A DNA stretch of 64,000 nucleotides from Salticus scenicus (GCA_963930645.1 OZ005648.1:150300035-150364034), one strand, 5' to 3'. Positions 19,503 to 33,056 are shown, counted from the first letter of the stretch. A program made the numbers and translations. Notes: generated by a model from the letters alone, not told the origin.

Positions 19503-20078
19503 GAAAGGTAATTCAAGCAAAACTTGTGAAAAACGTTACTTTTTCCGCTTTTCAGTTCAATTTTTTTTTTTTCATTTAATGCAATAATCTAGGCACACGT
19601 ATATTTCCCATTAATTATCATTTATTATTATAATATATATATATGTAGCACGAAAGAACTATTCCTTTCAATCTGCGATTTTGCGTTGTGTCCATTTGTA
19701 GTGTTCCACCTTTAATTTTAGTTTTTTTTTTTTTTTTTTTTTTTTACGTCGGGGAAAAAAATGAAATGAAATGAACATGCAAACATATTATTACTAAAAA
19801 TAAAGTTTCTAAAATAATGATCGAAATTTCTAATAAATTAATGTAAATAAGAAAAAGCCAAGGGCTCAAATGTATTAAAAAAAAAGGCAATTTATGAAGT
19901 CAAACAAACATTGTGACAAAATTTTGAATATTCAAAATTTACTAAATTTATGAAAACTATATATCGAGTCTAGTCTATATGTCTATGTTCGATAGTCCAT
20001 TATTTAAGAGCCAAAAACAAATAAATAAATTAATTAATATCTTCCTTTTTATGTAAAAAAAAAATGAACGCGCAAACA

Positions 20079-20131
<53 letters not shown>

Positions 20132-20916
20132 TTATGTTTCCATTAATTATTTTAAACAAAATGCATTTGACACCAATTCGCTATATTTCGACAGTCAAAT
20201 ATCATTTGCATATGAAAACACATTATCTATTTCAGACACATTAATATAGGCAGCTCTTTCCAAAAATAATAATGGACTTGGAAGTCTTCGGGAAGCAGAC
20301 TTTCCCTCTACCTTCAACTTTTACAATTCAAACGAAAATACACGCAGAATATTCATGAAATTTTAATTGAAACTCTATTACTCCACGTTCAGTTCTAGTT
20401 GAATAAAATTATGAAAACAACATCTCAGCGACTACGAATTTTAATAAGATAGAGAACTGCAGAATTTCCTCACATCGGAATTGAATTCAGGATGCATTTA
20501 TTGAGTACTACTCAGCCTGTACTCAAATGAAATATACTTCCAATGTGAAACTCGGTTCATCCAAGTTTAAATTCATTAGAGATTCAATGGTTTGTACAAG
20601 TTAATTCATCTGATGAGATACAAAGCAATTCGTTGTCGAATTGCGTTAAACTAATTTAATTTCCAACAGTTTGTTAAAATATGTTTCATTGATAACAATT
20701 TAAATAAGATTAGACGGAAGTTGATTTACTCACACATTGTCTGCATATTAGAAACAAAATTAATTTGTGAATTCCTATATAGATTAAAACGAGGTTATTG
20801 CAATGGGATACTCATACAATAAAAATCATCTTGAAAATTTTTTAAGAGTTTTAAGTTATTTGTGAAATTGGTTTTGAAAAAATTGTGTTTCTTTCTTTTT
20901 TCTTTTATTTCTTTTT

Positions 20917-20950
<34 letters not shown>

Positions 20951-21033
20951 GAATATTTCAACATACGCCATTGCGCTATTAAATACATTCTAAATTGGAG
21001 AAATACATAATTTTTAGATAATTAGCACAAAAA

Positions 21034-21071
<38 letters not shown>

Positions 21072-21550
21072 CGCAATTGGGAAAACAAGCGTTGGAAAAA
21101 AAGCGTAAATTTAAAGCAAAAAATATTTAAAAAATATTTCAAGACAAATTATAACAGAAAATATATATTCGTACTTCAGAGTTGTTTTTAATTATTTCTA
21201 ACTTCTATATTTATCCGAATAAAAATATGTAATTTAGCAAATAATTAAGAAAACGTATAAATGTTCAAGATTCATAAATTTTCAAAAAACAATTTAATAA
21301 ATAAAAAAATAAAGTGAAAAAAAAGGTTTTTTTTTTTTTTTTTCAATATTGCTTCGGTGTTTCTTAGAGCTCTCATTTCTATTATACAGTGCAACATATT
21401 CTACTAGCGGTTACTTTTGTATATATTTTTTTTGTGCAATCCTTCGTCCCCCGTCTTGTTAAATCATCCTAAAAAATGTGGTGCCATTCACGCAATTAAA
21501 TCACTCTACAGAACACTGTAAATACTGTCAGTTTAATTATGGCCGCCCTG

Positions 21551-21555
<5 letters not shown>
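18986..21555. other. AT-rich region with microsatellites and no gene seen
   Basis: Contains poly(T) at 19133-19166, (ATT)n at about 19462-19503, poly(T) at 19723-19745, (ATT)n at about 20082-20127, poly(T) at 20921-20947 and (TA)n at about 21040-21070. The segment 20250-20880 is less repetitive than its surroundings but has no open frame or motif I recognise. Confidence 0.5.
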
Positions 21556-21587
<32 letters not shown>

Positions 21588-21837
21588 TTTATTAAGCGTA
21601 GTAAAAGCCAAACAACAGACACGAGATCACTGAAACCACAAAGACCAATAAGAATGAAAAAAGAAAAAAAAAAAAAAGATGTAGGAGAAGCTTAGAAAGG
21701 TGAAAAAAAGTCATAAGGGGATGAAATACACATATTTAAAGAAACCAAATTTATTAATTAACAGCCTGCAAGACAAACGAAACAATAAACTAACTCAACA
21801 GAATCTTAACAGAACACACACACGCACACACATACAT

Positions 21838-22525
21838 ATTTATAGGAATATATAAACAAATGAATGAAATAAATGAAATTAAAGCCCAAAACTCACTGAG
21901 GTCTTCATGAGAGAGGTCTCTCAGTGTAGAGGTGAAAGAGAAGTTTCTGAAAGGACAGTAGCAATTAGCTAATAACTATACTTAGCCCCCAACTTCTCAC
22001 CAAACAGAAAAACACCATTAACTCAAGTGAAATCAAACATGTATAAAATACTAAAAAAGTTATAAAATTACAAAATTGGAAAAGTTATAAAACTACATCA
22101 ATTCATTTAAAAAATATACAATAATATAAGGAATTACAAACAAGAAAGTATAAAATGAAATAAAATAAAACCCTTTACCTGATAAACAAACCTACTTCGG
22201 GCTACTCGTCGGTACTTAAGCGCCGTCGGCCGAAGTGGGTTTGTTTATCAGGTAAAGGGTTTTATTTTATTTCATTTTATACTTTCTTGTTTACCTTCAG
22301 TAATTCCTTACATTATTGTATATTTTTTAAATGAATTGATGTAATTTTATAACTTTTCCAATTTTGTAATTTTATAACTTTTTTTGTATTTTATACATGT
22401 TTGATTTCTCTTCAGTAAATGGTGTTTTTCTGCTATTTTCCTACATTTAAGTTTTGCATTTCCTTTTGCTGCAATTTTGCGCATTAATTTGTAATTCTCC
22501 TTTTGGTTTTTCTAACCTTTAAACT

Positions 22526-22530
<5 letters not shown>
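21838..22530. mobile_element. Palindromic element, copy 1 (deleted variant)
   Basis: Shares its left portion (GGAATATATAAACAAATGAA, GTTTCTGAAAGGACAGTAGC, TTAGCCCCCAACTTCTCACC) and right portion (AAGTTTTGCATTTCCTTTTG, AATTTGTAATTCTCCTTTT) with copy 2 at 59048-59615. At its core 22005-22200 is inverted at 22230-22432 with only a 29-bp spacer, forming a hairpin of about 200 bp. It also carries a CACTGAG...CTCAGTG mini-palindrome near 21897-21933. An (AAT)n tract (21556-21584) and an AC-rich tract precede it. It is non-coding and of unknown superfamily. Confidence 0.75.
22005..22432. repeat. ~200-bp inverted repeat forming a long hairpin
   Basis: The left arm 22005-22200 and right arm 22230-22432 match nearly throughout. 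Shared words are AAACATGTATAAAATAC, AAAATTGGAAAAGTTATAAAA and ACAAGAAAGTATAAAATGAA. The innermost part, next to the 29-bp spacer, is the best conserved and GC-richer (ACCTGATAAACAAACC). Confidence 0.9.
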
Positions 22531-22590
<60 letters not shown>

Positions 22591-22620
22591 AAGAGAGAGA
22601 AATAAATAAATAAATAAGAT
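22525..22620. repeat. Compound microsatellite (TA)n(GT)n(GA)n(AAAT)n
   Basis: Four successive simple-repeat types in about 90 bp, starting at the right edge of the palindromic element. Confidence 0.9.
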
Positions 22621-22729
22621 ATAAACAAAATTAGTGCAACAGGTGAATATCTAAAGAAATCAACTTACTTAGTGAATTTTCGGACTTCTACGGATCATAA
22701 AGACAAATTGTGTTAGAATAATATAGCAT

Positions 22730-22870
22730 TTAAATATTGTTGTTGTTGTTGTTGTTTTTGTAGCAGGATTTAACTCGATTTGTCTTTTCTTCGGACCGAT
22801 GCCTAGCTGTGATGCCCTACAAGCCCTAAAAGGGGGAGGGATGGTCTTTCTAATGGGTTCAAGCACATAT
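22730..22870. other. GC-richer block beside (TTG)n, possible short retroposon
   Basis: A (TTG)n run at about 22737-22755 is followed by about 110 bp of balanced composition containing CTTCGGACCGATGCC and a GGGGGAGGGATGG run. On the minus strand it would be a short body with a (CAA)n tail, the look of some SINEs, but I find no convincing A-box and B-box pair in that orientation. Confidence 0.25.
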
Positions 22871-24059
22871 ACTCCTGAATTTCGGAGAAAATCACGAAAA
22901 ATTGCAAACAGCCATGTCTATGAGCGTGACCTGTATCAAATCTGACACCTTCCGCCTCCCAGATCTTTTACAGTTGTTATTTATAAGAATACGAAACGTC
23001 ATCTAAATAATAATTATGTCTGTTATTGGAGTATTAAAATTATAATATTTTAGACAAACATAAAAGACAGACGAAGAATACGTAAAATACACACACATAC
23101 ACACGTATATACATATAATGTAACGTAATTGTAGAATAATAAATTTATCCATTAAATGTAACATAAACAAACGGAATCGGAAAAATAATGTTGTCCACGC
23201 GTTTTCCTTAATTAAATTTTCTTCTTTAACAGAAAACATTAAAATATCATTAAACTTCCATAACCGCATCTACAATCAATGTTGAAAATAAGCAATTTTT
23301 AGAACAATGCATCTTAAATTTAAACTCAAGTCATTAAAGGATACTTAAAGGAAATAGTTATTTTCTCTAAAAATTACGAAAAGTCTACATTATTTTATGA
23401 CATTGTAGTACAGTTATTTATACCCTTTAATTTAATTATAAAATGAATATGCAAAGAAGATACTTTGCTATAATATATTTAAATGCTTTTCATGAAAATT
23501 CAAATAATCTTCTTAAAGAATAACTTCAAACTATTTCTTAATTCACCTCTATTACTTTACTAAATGATATTATTATTCAGAATGAATATTTTCAAAGATA
23601 AATGTATTATAAAGAAATGTCATAAATTAATTTTAATTTAAAAATAATCTTCAATTTACATTTTAGTATTTCTTCAGATGCTAATTTAATCCGATTATAC
23701 AGCAAGTGTTAATAATATTTAACAAAATTATTATAATAGAAACGATTTTATTTCGGTAAATTATGAACAACATTGAAATTTCATATAATAATTCTATTTC
23801 AATAAAAAATATTATATCATATCTAAAGAAAAAGAAAAAAAAAAAAAACTGGTGTGAAACATCCACACGACTTCTATTACTCACTATTACACGTATTATA
23901 TGCATTTTTGAGAGATAATGTGATCAGAAAATATAAAAGTGAACTAAAGAAATAGAAACCTAAAATTTTTCCAGCAAGAGAAACTAAAACGAAGCTTACA
24001 TATAGCGAGGTAAAAGAAAGAGAAAAAAATGGTAGAGTTATTTTTTGAAACACAAATTT
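22871..24059. other. AT-rich region, no gene seen
   Basis: Short ORFs here are AT-rich and featureless. Contains a short ACACAC tract at about 23090-23105. Nothing recognised. Confidence 0.5.
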
Positions 24060-24775
24060 CCGAGATTTGCAGATGACCTACCTAAGCAGGATGACTGTTA
24101 ATTTTCCTCTAATAACCCCGTAATACATGAGAAAGAAATGGATTTATAAAACAATTTTCAAGAAGATCGTTAGAGCCGTTTTTGAGATACCAACTTTTAC
24201 AAAAAATCAATTATTGACCGGAAAACAATAATTAAATACAAAAAGATATTCAAAAGTGAGTTAATATTGCATGTTTGAAAGAAATCCGTACAGCCGTTTA
24301 TAAAGGAATGCGCTTGCAAAACCTGACATTGACCTATTTATACAGGATCCCTATCAATTTTCTTGAACTAACCAACTATATCATTCGAAATGGCATCTAA
24401 TAAAGTGTTTATATAGCAAATTTCAAGAAAATCGTTAGAGCCGTTTTTGAGATACGGACTTCCGGTTCCGATTCCTGTCTCCGATGTCCCAATACCGGTT
24501 TTTCAATTTTTACCAAAATATGGATAATTCATCTGTACACCAGAGCAGTCTCAATTCTGAAGTTTTGTAGTTCTATCTTTATTAGTTTCAGATATATGAT
24601 AGCTAGAAGATTCCACACATACATACAAGCACACACACACACATTGACCATTTGCCAAAACCCACTTTTTTTGGACTCAGGGGACCTTAAATCGTGAAAA
24701 TCTGGTGAAATCACAATATCGAATTTTTGGACCAAATACAATACTACCATTACCTACTGTAGTAGGATAATGGAA
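24060..24775. repeat. TE 3'-end-like fragment with diverged internal repeats and terminal hairpin
   Basis: Three diverged units share TCGTTAGAGCCGTTTTTGAGAT or CCGTACAGCCGTTTAT (near 24165, 24284 and 24432). They are followed by an ACACAC tract (24629-24642), CATTTGCCAAAACCCA and a terminal palindrome CCTACTGTAGTAGG (about 24754-24767). The order AC-tract, short CCAAAA box, CGAATTTTTGGAC, AATACTA and hairpin parallels fragments at 40240-40615 and 45410-45710. No reverse transcriptase is present; the parent element is unknown. Confidence 0.5.
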
Positions 24776-24843
24776 GTAATTATCAGCAGAAAGTAGTTTC
24801 TATTATTTTTCTTGTATAACTGATGGCGCTTTCTTGAAAAGAA

Positions 24844-24881
<38 letters not shown>

Positions 24882-24984
24882 ATCTATTTTGTTCAAAGAA
24901 GTCAAATTTTAACAATGACATTTCGAACAGTTATAAATATAAATTATTCTGTTTCATCAAACAAATTTCGCATATTTCAGAATC

Positions 24985-25020
<36 letters not shown>

Positions 25021-25667
25021 CATAGCAATTTCTAATGTGCAATCAGAATGTATTCAATTATCCATCAGAATGTGACCTACTTTACGTAAAGTATATCTAA
25101 ATCATTTTTAATATAAAAACCTCTTTCCCTTTACTTCTAATCTTACAGGTTAATTTAGCAAACAACTTTTAACATTTTACTGCAAATTACACTTTTCCGA
25201 GCAATTTTTGAGTTTCTAAACGTATTATTCGTCCCTTGCTGCTGATATATGACTTTAAGCAACTAAACAAAGACTTTAAGAAAACTCATAATTGCTTAGG
25301 AACTCCGTTGCTTCTCAAGAAGCAATTGTTGCTGTAATATTCCCAAAGAGTTTTATACCGTTATCTTGCCTTCTTTTTCCATGCCGCTCTTAGACAAAAT
25401 CCTAGTTACTGGAGAAGATCCTTAAGAGGCAGGGGGTTGAGATTGAAAAGAGATGTTTTGTCTCTATCTCCCGGCGTGGAAAATTTTTAAAAGCAATAAT
25501 AACGACGCTGGAGGTTCACTTTACGAAAGTCTTTTGTCTCCTAATGATTTATTGAAAGTTTTTATGTTTTAGCGTTTCGGAATTTTTTCAAAGCTTCTTG
25601 TAGAATTTTGCTTTTATACGTATAGTTATTATTATTTTTTTTTCCGGCGATATTTTATGCTTATACG

Positions 25668-25706
<39 letters not shown>

Positions 25707-25875
25707 CAAAAGCTAGAGGAAAGTATAATAACCTTTTGTTTTCTCTCAATGTTGATACGAATTTTTATTTTACTAAGTTTATGAAATATTTCATCCTGGC
25801 GTATTATTTGAAAAAAAAAATCTTCAGGTTATTAGATTTTTGTAAATGGAAAAGAAAATAAAAGGCAGGAGTGTT

Positions 25876-25906
<31 letters not shown>

Positions 25907-27540
25907 ATATATATATATAATCTATAAAGATTTTAAATCTTTCTTTGTAGTATTTTGCCGTTCTGTTACATCACGGTGTAGTAATAGTATGACAAGTTTA
26001 AATCTTTTAAAGGAAACATTTTTTAAAGAGAATTTTTTTTAAATCCCGTTTTCTTTTACCAAAACATTTGTGATGAATAATGGCATTCTTAGAAATGCTA
26101 CAAGAAATATACTTTCTTTGCAGTTTATGAAATAATAAGAAAATTATGAATTAATGCGATTTTTCCGGATTTTTTTTTCTTTTTTTTCAAAAACAGTCTA
26201 TTTTAAATGTAATTTTCTAACGTAAACCAGTTTACTATATATATATATATATATCTGTGTGTGTGTGTTATTTGGTTTAAGTATAATAACTTTCATAAAT
26301 ATCGCAAAAATATCTATCATCGGTAGTCTTAGTGTTTTTGTCCTATATGTTCACTTCAGCGTAAGTAATTTAGAATAATTTTACTATTAACTGGCACTGT
26401 AATTAAATTATGAAAAGTATGTGATAACAATTAAATTAAATTGCAATAAATTTTAAGCGTATGTTGTTTGTCTTATTATGTATCTATTAATTGCTAAATT
26501 TTATAAAGTTATTAAATTCTTCAATACATATATATATAAATGTATAATTTCATTAGGAATATTAAAAAAATAAAAAAATAAGTAAAATTCCAGTATCCCT
26601 TCATTTATTTTATCCAAATACATTTTTTATAATTTATTTCGTTAACGCAAACATTCTTTACATTCAAATACTTAGATATTTAAAATAGACTTATACTTAG
26701 TTATAAAATCTAGGCTTACACTTAGTTTTTAAAAGTAGGGTATTTATTTTGTTGTTTCTTTACAAATACGATTTACATATAAATGAGTATTTATTTTTTG
26801 TTATTATTATTATTTAGCTTCAATTCTTTAAAAAATAGAGTTAGTGGACATTCCTTTTTTTACGCTGTATGCGTGAATACAAATGATACAGACAACACTG
26901 AATTGGGATTATTTTTTCACTTTTAATGTTTCAACATATTTTCCATAATTTGTTAATTTTGTGATATATTCAATAATTTTTTCTAGTAACACTTTTCTGT
27001 AATTATAACGTTAAACGAGCTTCTTGTCCTGCAAGAAATAGCTAAAAATGTATTACAATTTCATTGAGGAGAACCGAATGGCACAAATGGCTCATTAACA
27101 ATAGCAAATCATTCTTAAACAATATAAATCATATTTATGCATTTTTACTTGATTTATCTATAATAGTGGAGGATTCTAACAAGCATTATTAAAATTGAAA
27201 TTGAAATTATTGAAATTCATTAAAATTCGAATTATTTTATAATAAGAAAATATACTGAAAAGCAAATAAATATTGAAAACAATTATTTTTAATGTAGCTT
27301 AAAGAAAAAAAAAAAAGATACTTAAATATGTATGCTTTAACTTTGTTAAATCATTGGGTACAAAGATGCAGTTTCTGGAAAAACTGTTTCTTCAAAAAGT
27401 AGTAGCTTGCTTGCCTGTTTAGTAGTATAAATCTTGCTGCCAATTTTAATTACTAGAAAATTATTAGAGCAAAATTTTGAAATTTTCACATATGTTACAT
27501 GTTAATAAATAAAATGTATATATATATATATATATATATA
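24776..27540. other. AT-rich region with microsatellites, no gene seen
   Basis: (AT)n at about 24845-24874, poly(A) at 24988-25017 and 25672-25700, (TA)n at about 25875-25918, (AT)n(GT)n at about 26236-26268 and (AT)n at about 27517-27540. The block 25040-25640 is less repetitive but has no open frame or motif I recognise. Confidence 0.5.
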
Positions 27541-27824
27541 GGATAGACATAATAAACTTGGCCCTTTCAGATCAACCTGTAGCTGTAACTAAAATGCGAA
27601 TTGTGTTGAAAATTCGTATATGGACATTTCAAAGAATGCATTCAAAAACGGAGGGGAAAAAGTAATAATAAATTTAAATTAAGAAAAAATCCGCTAGTGG
27701 ACGGATTACAGACGAAATGTTTGAAATTATATGCAATAAATAATTGTGGTCTAGTTTAACATTTTTTATACCTTAAGACATTTAAAACTGTTATTCTTGC
27801 ATTTTGCAAAGGTTTTGGCGGGAA

Positions 27825-28088
27825 ATTTTTACAGATGACAGAGTGATTAAGCGTTCATTTTCCACTACTTGGCCCGCCCGTTCTTCCTATTTTAATTTGT
27901 GAGATTTTTTGTTATAGGGCCACTTAAAGAGTTTGGTTTATCATGAAAATGTTGTAAGTTTGGCTGACTTGAAGGACCGCATAACGTTGCATGTATAACA
28001 GATCACTGGCTGTCAGCTGCGGTCAGCTGCGGTCAGCTGCGGCGAGCTGTTGAACGCACTGTTCATCGGCTACAGATTTAAAAATATT
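27825..28088 (+). pseudogene. Mariner-type (DDE-3-like) transposase C-terminal remnant
   Basis: One frame gives FTDDRVIKRSFSTTWPARSS, a stop, DFLL, a stop, GHLKSLVYHENVVSLADLKD, then RITLHV, a stop and QIT. This has the order of the C-terminal part of DUF4817/DDE-3-type transposases (WPPRSPDL..CDF.LWG.LKS.VY....L..LK.RI). Three in-frame stops and loss of the conserved SPD show it is dead. A triple GGTCAGCTGC-type tandem repeat lies at about 28012-28044. The N-terminal part is not found upstream, and the ends of the element are not identified. Confidence 0.65.
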
Positions 28089-28089
28089 A

Positions 28090-30168
28090 ATAATGGGTCC
28101 ATATTGAACAATATGCTTTACACCGCTAAATAGTCTCTATAAAATAATAAAAATGCTTGTAATAATAAATAAAAATGTCTGTAATGAGATTTGTAGTTTG
28201 TTTGTATTTTGATGTACGCCCCACCCTATTGGAACTTTATTTATTCATTTATTTTGCAGAATCTTTGAGCGCATACTTTGCATTATTTATATACAAATTT
28301 TCGAATCAATCCGCCTTTTATTTACAGCTTCAAAGACCTCTCAATAGGCCAAGTTAAATTATCTCCATCCTGCATATAAATTCTTTTTAACTTTAAGACA
28401 TTATGCATTAAATATTTGTACTGTTCTTCTTCTATTTTTTTTTTCGTGCTTTATCTATGTATTTTTGAACAAAGAAGCTTTCTATTATGATTTTAGATAT
28501 TCTTCACTAATAATAATGCGCTTCGATTTTGTCAGTTGTTTAAAAACTATTTTAATATTTATTAAAGTATGTTTTAACACAAAAAATTCCCCTTTTTATT
28601 TTTCAAAACACTTCAATAAAATCTGTAAACAAATGCATGCATAAAGTGCTTATCAGACACGGCAACATTTGAAACAACCAATTTTGGCCTGAGTTTAACG
28701 CCGATTTTTTTTTTTTTTTTTTTTTTTTTTGATCGAAAACACCTAATGGATTATAACAGACGGGTCAAAAGTTAGATGAAAGAGGGCTTCTTTCTGAAAA
28801 GCTTATCACTTTTCATGTCGCGAATAAAACACGCGATGATTAGTGCTAACATTTGATTTTGCTTTCGTAGTATCCCATTATTATTCCCGCGTGTTACAAA
28901 TATAGTCATATCGCCATACAAACATAAAAATCGTTAATTCAAAATTAATATCATTAAACGTTTTAAAAAATACACTTATCGATAATGTTTCTTATTCAAA
29001 TGTTCTCTTTAAACGGTTTCCGTGTTCCGCCATCTTGTAAATATGATGTATAAAAATTTCGTACCCTGATTGGATGAATCTGAAGAGAAATTGAATATAG
29101 AGGCAATTTTGTTAATGCTACACTGAAAAGGTTGGGTAAGTTCGGTGTGCTATAACACACTGGGATTACAAACAATTTCTATCGGAAAATCGGTTCTAAT
29201 CAGCTGTTGCCTCTAAAATCGCCTGTAAAGTTGTGTCTGACGAATCATTAAACGAATCGCCAAAAACGTTCCTTATATTTCATTCGAAATACATTTTATA
29301 GATGACGCCACACACTACTCCTTTTACAAAAAATATACCTTCGCAACTTAATTGCTGATGATGCTGATAGAGTGTTATTTACTCCTTTTAACAGAGTGAT
29401 TACTCGTCACTGTTTCGCGAAAAGTGAGAAATGTCACTTGTTCAAGAGCGATAATATTGTTTTCTTACCATAATTGAGTCAAAATAGTAGCCACTTTTTT
29501 TAATGAGTGTGGTTCTCACTCCAGAAATTTCAGGGTGAACAGCTAGTTTGCTGAAGACAATAAAAGTGAACTTGAGATCTAATAAGTAACTTCAGAAAAC
29601 CCCAGATTTGTTAGTTTCTTCAGTTTGGCCAATGCATTTTTAGGTTTTGTGTAGGTAGTACCACCAAGAAAAAAAAAACACCCGGAGTTTTCTAGTCTGA
29701 GTCCACTTTGCCAGCCCTGCTTCTAACGCCATCGCGATCGAAAAAAAAAAATCTGAATTTTGAGAAAGAAAGTTAATTCATTCAGTTTTAAGGATATGTA
29801 ATGTTAGAAATATATAAATAAATCTTTTAGTTGTGCATAAAATGTCGTGTTATCAATTAATAGAATAATTTTTCGCAGTTATCGTAATTAATTGAATCAG
29901 AATAAAATTATAAGATTTATTTAAAAAAAATTTTACTTCAGACCACAATGATAAGCGGTATTATAAAGAGAAATAAATTTGTTTTCCATTAAAATTTTGT
30001 TTTTCATAAATTTAAAATTTTTATAGAGTGAACAGTAAATTTACATGTAATATAGCATACGCAGGGTAAAAACTAATAAAAATAAGTATTTGTTTGTATT
30101 CAACTCAAGAAAATTCATCAACATCTTAAATGAAAAAAAAAAAAAAAAAAAAACAGGCAGCTATTTCA

Positions 30169-30204
<36 letters not shown>

Positions 30205-30509
30205 AGACAGCATTTTATGTACCGTCACCATTTCATAAGGAAAAGCATCGAAAGTGCTCTTATGAAAAGAATAAGTTTTTTCGACTGTTTAATAACACAT
30301 TTCTAACAATCAGATAAAGAGGTAATGCTCTAGATTAGAATATTATTAATAGTACTCAGTGGCTACCAGAGTCTTGAAAAATAGTCATCACATTTGCATT
30401 TTTCGTAGCCACTTCTTGATATAAGCATATACGCAGAATAAAATCTACGTAATTCACCTCTGTTAGCAATATCAACAAGTTAAAAGCCCATCATCCCCCT
30501 TCTATCCCC

Positions 30510-30547
<38 letters not shown>

Positions 30548-31254
30548 ACAAAAATAATTAACAAAATTTGAATAGAGATTCTTATTTAATATGAAGATAC
30601 TAATAATGCCACATAAATTAAAAATTTCAATAAGCACACTTTATATTCAAATTGTATTAAAATTTTAAAATTAGAATTAAGGTATCTGATCTCTCAAGCC
30701 TCCCCTAAGTCTTTTACTGCTTGAAAATGTATTAATTATATATGCATGCAAACTTTAAGCTAAATATTTCGCCGTTAATTAAAAAAATCGTGCTTATTTT
30801 AAACTTTCACGCTGTTTGAGGTGGATATGTGTGGTTAGCGATATGCGCTGGTAGTGAGACGACTTTTTCAGCGTTAAAATGATAAATGTGCAACTTCAGG
30901 AAAATTCTTCGAAATAGTAAATTATTAAGAAAAAGAAAAAGAAAAAAAAAATCCAGCGGGAGAAGCCCTGTTTCGTAGCTTTTCACATTTTCCCCTAGTT
31001 TCCTATACTCCCCGTAGGAATTAAGCCGATTCCGTCCTTGTTGAAAAATACGAAACATGGTCGCCACTTTTGGTGACTAGGGTTAAATATTTTGGTAGCC
31101 AATCTGTATATAATGGCTGCTGGCCACTAATCGGTGCACTTACCATACATAGAATTTGCAAGTAAAATTTTTACATTAATTATATTAGAATAATTTTGAA
31201 CAAAATATTTGTTGTAGTTTGCTATGTAATGTTTAAGAATGTCTATTTATTAAC

Positions 31255-31288
<34 letters not shown>

Positions 31289-32050
31289 TGCTACATTTGA
31301 TTTTCAGAAAACAGAAACTAATTAAATTAAATTCTTTGGAATAAATTGAATTTATTATAAGAGAAAATGATGGTAGTTGAAAATCCTTCACTTTAAATCC
31401 ATTTTCACCCTTCACTGCTTCAATTAAATTCGAGACAGGAAGAATGTGGCAATTAGAAGGAAATTCGGGGAATATCTCCACAAAGCCACTCACATTCCCG
31501 ATTTTTATTTGATTAAATAGATTGAAATGCTGGCGAGTTTAAGAACAAATTGATTAATCTAAGATGTAAAACAGACACGATTTAACTTCTTTTTTTCTCT
31601 CTCTATCTCTCTTCTGTTCTTGGAATTAAATCCCACATTTCTCAACAAAGATATTTTCTCTTATCAAGATATCTGTCTTCTGAGTTCAATGAAGGATTCT
31701 CTGATGAAATTTTTAAACGATTATAAAATAAGAATGTGATGGAAAAGAGAGCTAAAGTTACCCTGATATTCTTGGAATGCTCATTTGAAATTTGCTATTT
31801 GCTTCGAGGTACATTAATGTTTTTCTGAAATAAAATAAAGATAAATAAAGGAAAATATTTCCTTTCCGAAAACGTTCTGTATAGTTTAATTATTAAAATA
31901 GTTTTTCAGAAAAGAAAAAGAAAAATGTATTTGCATATGGTGCATTATTTATTCTTATTCTACTTGTAAAATTCTATTTATTAAATATGTATATACAAGT
32001 ATACATAAATTATCCCTAAAAAAGGGATAAATTGATTACGTGTCATTTGT
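28090..32050. other. Mostly AT-rich region, no gene seen
   Basis: Contains poly(T) at 28706-28730, two adjacent poly(A) tracts at 30132-30203, (AT)n at about 30511-30542 and poly(A) at 31255-31283. The block 28740-29640 has balanced composition but only short frames. The 86-codon minus-strand frames at 30807-31067 and 31233-31493 run across homopolymers and look like chance. Confidence 0.5.
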
Positions 32051-32599
32051 TAATTATATTAAATGCACTTTAAAAACACGTAAATTTAAATTTTATTTAA
32101 AAGATGTTAAAAATTTATCCGAAGTTTTTCGCTTTAAATAGTAAAGCATCATCAGGTATTTTTATTACTATTTTCCAATGGGCTGTTTTTAAATATTTTT
32201 CCTTTCTGAATCAAAAGTGAAGTCTTTTAATAACGTGAATAGCAACAAAGTCAATTTGAAGTCCGTGAAGGTGGATCAATGAGCTAAGAAAAATAAGAGA
32301 AGCTGGAACAATTGAAAAATCACACGAGGCTATTGTAGAAAAAAAACCATAATGAACTATTAGAAATAAACTATTAGCTATTTTATAATATTGTGCCAAA
32401 TTTGTTGCTATTTACGTTATTAAAAGACTTCACTTTTGACTGCGAAAGGAAAAATATTAAAAAACTGCTCATTGGAAAAGAGTAGTAAAAAGCCCCGATG
32501 TGCTTTACTATTTAAAGTGAAAATTTTCGGATAAAATTCTTAACATCTTTTAAATAGAATTTAAATTTACGTGTTTTTAAAGTGTTTTTAATATAATTA
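32051..32599. repeat. 549-bp fold-back element, ~200-bp arms
   Basis: The arm 32051-32250 is inverted at 32401-32599 around a loop of about 150 bp. Shared words are CACTTTAAAAACACGTAAATT, AAATAGTAAAGCA, TTTTCCAATG and TCAAAAGTGAAGTCTTTTAA. Arms have diverged by point changes and small indels. It has no transposase. I see no convincing target duplication, so whether it moves as a MITE or arose locally is open. Confidence 0.8.
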
Positions 32600-32819
32600 T
32601 CAAATATATATATTTGCATATAATGAATCATACTATAAATATGTTGAATTTTATTCGATATTTTTCTCTAATAAAGTAAAATGATGCTCTTATAATTTGA
32701 ACAATAAAATACATTCCTGTTACAATACATTCTTATTACAATACATTCCTGTTAACAGGCTTATAAATATTTCGTAAAATTTTCAGTACCCACTCCCCTT
32801 TTTTTACTTACCAGATTTT

Positions 32820-33040
32820 TTTTTTCTTTTTATGGATTTTTTTTTCTTTTTATTTAATCGTAATTACATTGAAGAAAATTACTCTAAAAATAAAGTGGTG
32901 TGAAAACAGGATCCTGTACTATTAAGTTTTCGAAATATTAATTCGAATTTCAGCAGGGATGCAAATATCTAGCAGCTATGTGTGTTACAGCATCATTTAC
33001 CTATTAAAAATAATAGTTCAATCTTTCATCAAATGAATGG
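32820..33040. repeat. Fragment of a repeat shared with 40.7 kb and 43.0 kb
   Basis: TTTAATCGTAATTACATT, GAAAAT.ACTCTAAAAATAAAG and TGGTGTG match 40755-40815 and 43005-43070, and ATTAATTCGAAT matches the latter. The match is short; the rest of the segment is unremarkable. Confidence 0.55.
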
Positions 33041-33056
33041 TGCTAAATAGGAATGT

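Noticed and set aside
22730..22870. tRNA-derived SINE with GGTTCAAGC as B box
   Set aside because: The possible box motifs and the (TTG)/(CAA) tail imply opposite orientations, and no cloverleaf or proper A box was found. Kept only as a low-confidence block.
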